Origin: Deltaproteobacteria bacterium
Lineage (GTDB): Bacteria > Desulfobacterota > Binatia > UBA9968
Direction: 5' to 3'
Assembly: GCA_005878685.1 (NCBI GenBank)
Contig: VBLN01000172.1
Span: forward strand, 1-5,442
DNA length: 5,442 nucleotides
Positions 1 through 3,629 of the stretch are shown in pieces. The number at the start of each line of letters is the position of its first letter. Position 1 is the first letter of the stretch. The position numbers and the translations under genes are program-made. A model generated the notes under the pieces. The model did not search any database and was not told the DNA's origin. It saw only the letters and a program-made list of their open reading frames with translations.

Positions 1-46
1 CGACGGTTCGGTTCTTACCGTTGACCTTGAGCGAGATTCGCGCCAT
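1..46 (-). CDS. Start of a probable [2Fe-2S] small subunit, xanthine oxidase family (partial)
   Basis: Only the first 15 codons are in the window, reading MARISLKVNGKNRTV from an ATG at 46-44. An AGGAG Shine-Dalgarno (57-53) lies 6 nt upstream, which supports this as a true start. An N-terminal beta strand of the form 'I-x-L-x-V-N-G-x-x-x-x-V' is typical of the ferredoxin-like [2Fe-2S] subunits of molybdenum hydroxylases (CO dehydrogenase CoxS-like, isoquinoline oxidoreductase alpha). In those enzymes this subunit passes electrons from the molybdopterin subunit. The cysteine motifs that would prove it lie beyond the left edge. The family call is inference from a short N-terminus. The gene start itself is well supported. 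It is divergent from the plus-strand cluster beginning at 221. Confidence 0.55.
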   Translation of the reverse strand, partial: MARISLKVNGKNRTV

Positions 47-220
47 GGCGAGCTCCTTTTCTTACAAGCCAGGAAAGACCCGGCCTATACCTGAATGTTG
101 TGGATAGTGTGATTCTTAGGACAATCCCTGGGGCCTGTCAAGATGGTTCGGTGCTAGTCGCAACAAGCCTTTAACAATGTCGAATATTGTGGTTTAAGGG
201 CTGTAATAAGGAGGGTCGTT
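47..220. promoter_or_regulatory. Divergent intergenic region
   Basis: This 174-nt gap separates two divergent genes and must hold both promoters. The only clear signals are the Shine-Dalgarno sites at each end: AGGAG on the minus strand at 57-53 and AAGGAGGG on the plus strand at 208-215, 5 nt before the ATG at 221. No convincing -35/-10 pair stands out. AT-rich stretches at 170-177 and 182-207 (for example TGTAAT at 202-207) are the likeliest place for the plus-strand promoter, but I would not fix a transcription start from them. Confidence 0.4.
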
Positions 221-586
221 ATGAAGATATTGCGCATGCGCTCTTGGAATTTTCACGCAGACAACCTGGATAAAATGATGCGGTTCTATCAAGCTGCGTT
301 GGGCGGCAACCTACGCACGACGCACACGGTCAACGGGGTCAAAGTCGCTCGCCTTCGGCTAGGCGAGACTGGGGTCGGACTCTTCGATGCTTCCGAGAAG
401 AAAGCGCCAGGCGTGCCGCACCATACCTTCGACATTGAAGGACCGAATGATCCGAGCGAACTGGTAAAAGAACTTGAAGCCAAAGGCATCAAGGTGGAGG
501 ATATCCGCCCTCATGGCGATGGTGGCGGCTACTCCGTCTACGTCGCCGATCCCGCCGGCAACCGCCTGGAACTCTCCAAAGACTAA
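221..586 (+). CDS. VOC-family (glyoxalase/extradiol dioxygenase fold) protein
   Basis: This 121-residue protein has the length of a single-chain VOC protein with two beta-alpha-beta-beta-beta modules, roughly residues 3-56 and 63-119. Family landmarks are visible: the first-module helix 'NLDKMMRFYQAALG' (15-28), the second-module strand 'HHTFDIEG' (67-74) and the C-terminal 'VADPAGNRLEL' (108-118). H12, H68 (or H67) and E117 are placed like the two-His/one-Glu metal triad of this superfamily, for example in FosA-type thiol transferases and dioxygenases. It is therefore probably a divalent-metal enzyme in the cytoplasm. The substrate cannot be told, because VOC proteins include lyases, dioxygenases, epimerases and antibiotic-binding proteins. 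The start has a strong AAGGAGGG site. It is the first gene of a tight three-gene cluster, 13 nt before a methyltransferase. Confidence 0.88.
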   Translation: MKILRMRSWNFHADNLDKMMRFYQAALGGNLRTTHTVNGVKVARLRLGETGVGLFDASEKKAPGVPHHTFDIEGPNDPSELVKELEAKGIKVEDIRPHGDGGGYSVYVADPAGNRLELSKD

Positions 587-599
587 GGACTAAGAACTC

Positions 600-1391
600 G
601 TGCGAGCCGCAGGGCAAAAATATTTTGGCAGGATCATTCAGCGGGAGTTCACAAAGCAGGCTAAGAAATTCTCGCAGTCTCAAGCGATGCGGGAAAAAGG
701 GGGCCTCGGGATTCTTCCGCTCCTGGCCGAGGTGAAGCCGACGGACCGCGTGCTGGATATCGCCTGCGGTCCGGGATTTGTGGCCATGGAATTTGCCAAG
801 CATACTCGTGAAGTTGTCGGTGTCGACCTGACAACGGAGATGCTCAAAAAAGCTCGCGCCCTCGCGCGCCGGGAGGGTTTGAATAACGTGACCTTCCGCC
901 GCGCGGATGTGAACCATTTGCCTTTTTCTAATGCCAGTTTCGATGTCGTGGTCACGCGGGCTTCTTTCCACCACTTTCCCCATCCTGACAGGGTGCTGGC
1001 AGAGATGGTTCGAGTGCTTAAAAATAAAGGGAAGATTCTGATCTCTGACAACACCTCGAAGAATGACCCGGCCAAGAACCGGCTGCACAATCTGATAGAG
1101 AGATTGCGTGACCCATCCCACGTCGAAACGCTTCCCCTGAGAAAGTGGCGCGCGTTATTTAAGAATGCAGGCCTCAGAGTTGTGAAAGAAAAGCGACTCA
1201 TTCAACCGCGCAATGCGGAGGATTGGATGGAACTAACCCAGACGCCGCCAACCGTGAGGCAAAAGATCCACCGCCTGTTCACCCAGTCGATGCGCGGAGA
1301 CAAGACAGGCCAGAACGTTCGCGTCGTCAACGGCGAGGTCGTGTTCGACATGAATTATCGGATTTTCATTCTAGATCCGGGGGAGATGTAG
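600..1391 (+). CDS. Class I SAM-dependent methyltransferase (UbiE/Methyltransf_11-like)
   Basis: This 263-residue cytoplasmic methyltransferase has the Rossmann-type SAM fold. Motif I is 'VLDIACGPG' (51-59). The acidic residue at the end of strand 2 is D76 in 'VVGVDLT'. 'RADVNHLPF' (101-109) is the adenine-contact region, 'FDVVVTRASFHHF' (114-126) is motif II/post-II, and 'VLKNKGKILISD' (139-150) is motif III. The N-terminal 'IQREFTKQAKKF' (13-24) is common in the UbiE-like subgroup acting on small molecules or quinones, but the methyl acceptor is unknown. The start is GTG at 600, preceded by AAGGA (585-589) with 10 nt spacing. Starting at the later ATG (687, residue 30) would remove that conserved N-terminal segment. 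The gene follows the VOC gene by 13 nt and precedes the lipoprotein gene by 9 nt, so co-transcription is likely. Confidence 0.88.
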   Translation: MRAAGQKYFGRIIQREFTKQAKKFSQSQAMREKGGLGILPLLAEVKPTDRVLDIACGPGFVAMEFAKHTREVVGVDLTTEMLKKARALARREGLNNVTFRRADVNHLPFSNASFDVVVTRASFHHFPHPDRVLAEMVRVLKNKGKILISDNTSKNDPAKNRLHNLIERLRDPSHVETLPLRKWRALFKNAGLRVVKEKRLIQPRNAEDWMELTQTPPTVRQKIHRLFTQSMRGDKTGQNVRVVNGEVVFDMNYRIFILDPGEM

Positions 1392-1400
1392 AGAAGTTCG

Positions 1401-1856
1401 ATGAGATATCGTTTCTTGGCGCTAGCTTTGGTTATGGGTTCGATGGGCTGCAAAGGATCCGTCGACCATGATGAGATATCCGCCGCAAAGAGCGCCGTCG
1501 AGTTTGCTGACGTCGCATTTGTGCAGCGTGATTTTGAACGAGGTTATGCTCTGCTCTCTGACAGCGGGAAACGCTACGTCTCGCCCGAAAAATTCAAGGA
1601 AACCCTTTCCCGATTGCATCCGAAAGCCTTCCCCGTAAGCGTCACGGCATCTGAATACGAACCGATGCGAGGCGAAAAAGCGATGCATCTCTATTTGACT
1701 GGAGAAAATTCCGGTGAGCGTTTCTACTACAGATTAACCATGGAAGGCGCCGCCACAACCGGCTACAGGGTTGCAAGATTCTATCGTGAGAGTAACCCCT
1801 ATCCCGGGGCTAGCTTGAGACAAAGACTGAAAGAATCGCCTAGCACAAGACCTTGA
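1401..1856 (+). CDS. Putative lipoprotein with an NTF2-like domain
   Basis: This 151-residue protein starts with a short basic n-region (MRYR), a hydrophobic stretch (FLALALVMG) and 'SMGC' ending at C17. That resembles a signal-peptidase-II lipobox, though Met at -2 and Ser at -3 are not the preferred residues. The residue after C17 is Lys rather than Asp, so outer-membrane sorting is possible if this is a Gram-negative. The mature part has helices with 'AVEFADVAFVQRDFERGYAL' (32-51), then 'SPEKFKETLSRLH' (61-73), then beta strands (about 76-127) ending 'GYRVARFYRE'. This helix-helix-then-sheet order suggests a small NTF2/SnoaL-like cone fold of the DUF4878 type. No catalytic residues are evident. 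It starts 9 nt after the methyltransferase stop with only a weak GAGAAG ribosome site, so translation may depend on coupling. Function is unknown. Confidence 0.75.
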   Translation: MRYRFLALALVMGSMGCKGSVDHDEISAAKSAVEFADVAFVQRDFERGYALLSDSGKRYVSPEKFKETLSRLHPKAFPVSVTASEYEPMRGEKAMHLYLTGENSGERFYYRLTMEGAATTGYRVARFYRESNPYPGASLRQRLKESPSTRP

Positions 1857-1866
1857 GTCTCTTGGA

Positions 1867-1879
1867 AGTCCTTCGGACT
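1867..1879. terminator. Small hairpin in the convergent gap (weak terminator candidate)
   Basis: A perfect 5-bp stem AGTCC/GGACT with a TTC loop lies 11 nt after the stop at 1856, between the plus-strand cluster and queE, whose genes converge here. A pyrimidine-rich but broken T stretch (1886-1904) follows on the plus strand. The stem is short and the T-tract is not continuous, so this is only a candidate for the end of the plus-strand transcript. Nothing better is visible in the 84-nt gap. Confidence 0.3.
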
Positions 1880-1940
1880 AATCGATTTCTCTTCTTAATC
1901 TTTTGATCCGGAGGTCGTGGGTGACGAGGCCGGTGGTTGG

Positions 1941-2627
1941 TTATGTCCCGCGACGGTTCCCGTACAGCTCGATTTGGAGTCGTGGGGTATAGCGGAAACC
2001 GTGTTTTTTGCAGAGATTGACGATCCAGGCAGCGCGATCTCGTAGTTCTCTTTTGGTTCTGCCCTGAGCCATGACAAGGACGCGGTCGCGGCTCACGTTT
2101 TTAAGCTTTCCTAGAATCTGTTCTATCTCGGAGAAATCTCTTTTCTCTTCTGCGACAAACTTGAGCTGATAGTCGTAACGGTCCATGAATTGCTGGATCA
2201 CGGGCAGGCCTAGCCGGTGGTCTTCGTGCATCCGGGCAAACTTGCCCTGGTCTCTTTTCCAGGGTGTGGAATTGAAAAGCTTGGGGCTCATCGAGACGAG
2301 ATCGCACTCGACCGGCTTAAAGATCGTTGCGGCGGTTTCGATGGTGATATGAAAGCCGTCTCGCTTAAGTCTGAGCGTTAACTCCTCGATGCCGTGCGCC
2401 AAAAGCGGCTCCCCACCTGTGATGACGGCGTATCTCGTGTCATAGTGCTTCGTTTCAGCCAAAATCTCTCTTAGAGCCCAATCCCTGCCCTCGGGCTTCC
2501 ACGAAGTATAAGGCGTATCGCACCAGACACAACGCAAGTTGCAGCCTGAAGTGCGGATAAAGACCGAAGGAGTTCCGAGGAGGTTCCCCTCTCCTTGAAC
2601 GGAGTAGAAGATCTCCGCAATGCGCAT
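1941..2627 (-). CDS. queE: 7-carboxy-7-deazaguanine synthase (radical SAM)
   Basis: QueE converts 6-carboxy-5,6,7,8-tetrahydropterin to 7-carboxy-7-deazaguanine, the ring-contracting step toward preQ0 and queuosine. It uses a [4Fe-4S] cluster, SAM and Mg2+. The 228-residue length is normal for the family. The start 'MRIAEIFYSVQGEG' is the family's characteristic N-terminus, with 'QGEG' at 11-14. The radical-SAM cysteines are C29, C33 and C36 (CX3CX2C, in 'SGCNLRCVWCDT'). 'TGGEPLL' (70-76) is the SAM-binding GGEP motif, 'TIETAAT' follows, and the C-terminus 'LYGNRRGT' matches the family ending. The ATG at 2627 has no clear Shine-Dalgarno but fits the conserved start. No queC, queD, queF or folE lies within the window, so the gene appears separated from the rest of its pathway. 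A strong hairpin (2701-2730) lies between it and the gene upstream, so it probably has its own promoter. Confidence 0.95.
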   Translation of the reverse strand: MRIAEIFYSVQGEGNLLGTPSVFIRTSGCNLRCVWCDTPYTSWKPEGRDWALREILAETKHYDTRYAVITGGEPLLAHGIEELTLRLKRDGFHITIETAATIFKPVECDLVSMSPKLFNSTPWKRDQGKFARMHEDHRLGLPVIQQFMDRYDYQLKFVAEEKRDFSEIEQILGKLKNVSRDRVLVMAQGRTKRELRDRAAWIVNLCKKHGFRYTPRLQIELYGNRRGT

Positions 2628-2700
2628 GAAATCAGCTTAGCAAAGGAGTCTTGAAGAATCGAATAGCATGGGGATAGGACGCAGGGTTTCAGAACTACCG

Positions 2701-2736
2701 GGTCGGACAGGGAACGATCCCTGCCCGACCGTTTTT
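2701..2736. terminator. Strong hairpin with adjacent T5, intrinsic terminator-like
   Basis: Arms GGTCGG-A-CAGGGA (2701-2713) and TCCCTG-C-CCGACC (2718-2730) pair over 12 bp with one A/C mismatch around an ACGA loop. GTTTTT follows at 2731-2736. The hairpin lies 13 nt past the stop of the minus-strand gene at 2743, the right place for that gene's terminator. The clean T-run, however, is on the plus strand; the minus strand reads CGGTAGTTCT after the stem. Either the minus-strand gene uses it with a poor U-tract, or it blocks plus-strand (antisense) transcription, or both. Confidence 0.65.
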
Positions 2737-2742
2737 GGGTTC

Positions 2743-3057
2743 TTAGCTCGCCTTTTTTTCCTTTGCTTCCTCTTTCTTCTCCTTGAACTCCTCTCGTTTC
2801 TCCTTCCTTTTCTCTTTCATTTCCTCTATCTTTTCTTTTCTCTTCTCTTTCATTTCCTGTCGCTTTTCCTTCCTCTTTTCCTTTCGCTCCTCCCTTTTTT
2901 CCTTCCTCTTCTCCTTCATCTCTTCCCGTTTTTCCTTGATCTTCTCCTTTAATTCCTCCTTTTTTTCCGCCGGCTCCGCTGTGAAGGCTACCGGAGGGAG
3001 AGCCAAGGCCGTGCCGATCAGCATGGCGATCAACCAAAGAAACCACTTGCTCCTCAT
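2743..3057 (-). CDS. Small exported protein made of 11-residue Lys/Glu/Arg repeats
   Basis: This 104-residue protein belongs to no family I recognise. It has an N-terminal signal peptide (basic 'MRSK', hydrophobic core 5-20, possible signal-peptidase-I sites after A19 or A27) with no lipobox cysteine. Residues 34-99 are six consecutive 11-residue units of consensus EEMKEKRKEKR (34-44, 45-55, 56-66, 67-77, 78-88, 89-99), ending 'EKKAS'. Of the 66 repeat residues 57 are Glu, Lys or Arg, with a net positive charge. The third position tends to be non-polar (L36, M47, M69, M80, F91; R58 is the exception). A long, rigid, charged single alpha helix or a hendecad coiled coil in the periplasm is the likely structure. 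The ATG is preceded by AAAGGAGA about 6 nt upstream, an excellent site. The opposite-strand Phe/Leu-rich frames are composition artefacts. Role unknown; a spacer, ion-binding or envelope-binding helix is conceivable. Confidence 0.82.
   Translation of the reverse strand: MRSKWFLWLIAMLIGTALALPPVAFTAEPAEKKEELKEKIKEKREEMKEKRKEKREERKEKRKEKRQEMKEKRKEKIEEMKEKRKEKREEFKEKKEEAKEKKAS
2761..2958 (-). repeat. Six tandem 33-bp units encoding 11-residue repeats
   Basis: Six in-frame 33-bp units lie inside the exported-protein gene. The protein repeat is far better kept than the DNA. Units 2 (codons 45-55) and 5 (codons 78-88) encode the identical 11 residues yet differ in 6 of 11 codons, all synonymously (for example GAA/GAG, AAG/AAA, AGG/CGA). 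The plus strand is almost purely pyrimidine through this stretch. Confidence 0.85.
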
Positions 3058-3094
3058 AAGAGTCTCCTTTCGTTGCCCTTAGACGCCGAATTTG

Positions 3095-3142
3095 GCTTCC
3101 TCTTTTGCTGTCCAGCCGCGGGGCATCGGCCGAAGAGGAAGC
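3095..3142 (-). promoter_or_regulatory. Long-range hairpin in the leader of the repeat-protein gene
   Basis: GCTTCCTCTT (3095-3104) and AAGAGGAAGC (3133-3142) are perfect 10-bp inverted repeats separated by 28 nt, which contain a further possible GCCG/CGGC pairing. On the minus strand the hairpin would begin almost exactly at the transcription start predicted from the promoter at 3178-3149. It would therefore form the 5' end of the mRNA, about 38 nt upstream of the start codon. No U-run follows, so it is not a terminator. A role in mRNA stability or in control is inference. Confidence 0.5.
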
Positions 3143-3148
3143 GTCGTT

Positions 3149-3178
3149 AATGTCGCTGAACTGGTCGCTTTTTGTCAA
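3149..3178 (-). promoter_or_regulatory. Candidate sigma-70-type promoter for the repeat-protein gene
   Basis: Reading the minus strand, a perfect TTGACA (3178-3173) is followed after 18 nt by GACATT (3154-3149), which matches the -10 consensus at 3 of 6 positions. Transcription would start near 3142 and leave a leader of about 85 nt before the ATG at 3057. The -35 is convincing and the -10 is poor. Confidence 0.4.
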
Positions 3179-3316
3179 TCAAAATTTGTAGCTTCTCGGG
3201 AGCTTGGCCTCGCACTTTCCGCCGTAGTCGGCGAGGTGAGAGAGGAAGAGGCGCGGTAGCAGGAGAACGTAATCTTGACTCACCGAAGAGGTGTGATAAA
3301 GATAAAAGATTGATCG
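3179..3316 (+). promoter_or_regulatory. Region upstream of the 80-residue gene
   Basis: This stretch should carry the promoter of the gene at 3317. The best candidate is TTGACT (3275-3280) with an AT-rich zone GATAAAGATAAA at 3295-3306. No -10 at proper spacing matches well, so this is weak. Two small inverted repeats occur: AGCTTC/GGAGCT around TCG (3190-3204, one T-G pair) and CGCCG/CGGCG around TAGT (3220-3233). The ATG at 3317 lacks a good Shine-Dalgarno; only AAAAGA (3304-3309) is near. Confidence 0.3.
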
Positions 3317-3559
3317 ATGAGGCCAGATAAGGAAGCGTTATTGGCTGAGGAGATCAAGATCAGGAAACTCCGACGCCTGGTGGATTTTGCCGCGGCGCTG
3401 CTGTGGCAGGCGGATATAACGCTAAGCCAGGCGCAAAAGATCATTGCCGATACAAAAGAAAGAGCCCTGGAGCTTTTCCCCGATAAGGCGGAAACTTTCG
3501 ATTTGATCTACGGCTCCCGCCTGCGCCGAATCTTGGTCGAGAGATACCACCTGCAATGA
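3317..3559 (+). CDS. Small conserved-looking protein of unknown function
   Basis: This 80-residue protein is probably cytoplasmic: no signal peptide, no cysteines and no membrane helix. It reads as a mostly helical bundle: a charged helix with 'EEIKIRKLRRLVDFAAALLWQA' split across about residues 11-32, a second helix 'SQAQKIIADTKERALELF' (37-54), and a third, 'TFDLIYGSRLRRILVERY' (60-77), introduced by 'PDKAE'. The pattern of hydrophobic and basic residues looks like a real protein rather than a chance frame. I recall similar short hypothetical proteins in environmental genomes but cannot name a family. The gene ends 70 nt before uvrA on the same strand. Whether the two are co-transcribed is unclear, since the gap holds a repeated heptamer but no strong terminator. 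ATG 3317 is chosen because the alignment-like helix begins shortly after it. Its ribosome site is weak. Confidence 0.7.
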   Translation: MRPDKEALLAEEIKIRKLRRLVDFAAALLWQADITLSQAQKIIADTKERALELFPDKAETFDLIYGSRLRRILVERYHLQ

Positions 3560-3575
3560 GATGTCCAACAAACGT

Positions 3576-3595
3576 GTTCGTGGTTCGTGTTCGTG
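3576..3595 (+). repeat. GTTCGTG heptamer repeat between the small gene and uvrA
   Basis: GTTCGTG occurs at 3576-3582 and 3583-3589 in tandem, with a third copy overlapping by one base at 3589-3595. GGTTC (3582-3586 region) and GAACC (3595-3599) can also pair as a short hairpin. The function is unknown. It may be a simple slippage repeat. Confidence 0.6.
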
Positions 3596-3629
3596 AACCG
3601 CGGGCATGAGCTAAGAGTAACGATCCATC

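Noticed and set aside
489..1121. 210-codon minus-strand frame opposite the methyltransferase
   Set aside because: It overlaps the tail of the VOC gene and the SAM-binding core of the methyltransferase. It is Arg/His-rich, without recognisable features.
1223..1471. 82-codon plus-strand frame across the methyltransferase/lipoprotein junction
   Set aside because: It overlaps both well-supported genes in another frame and is Arg/Pro/Asp-rich without motifs.
2761..2958. CRISPR-like array from the 33-bp periodicity
   Set aside because: The units are contiguous with no spacers, are coding, and diverge at synonymous sites.
2668..3082. Two plus-strand Phe/Leu/Ser-rich frames resembling membrane proteins
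   Set aside because: They are read from the pyrimidine strand of the repeat tract, which inevitably gives Phe, Leu and Ser. No ribosome site or independent support.
2471..3178. 235-codon minus-strand frame spanning the repeat gene and the 5' end of queE
   Set aside because: It is a different frame of the same purine-rich tract. The correct frame has a signal peptide, a Shine-Dalgarno and regular 11-residue units, while this one gives Gly/Lys/Glu low complexity and runs into queE.
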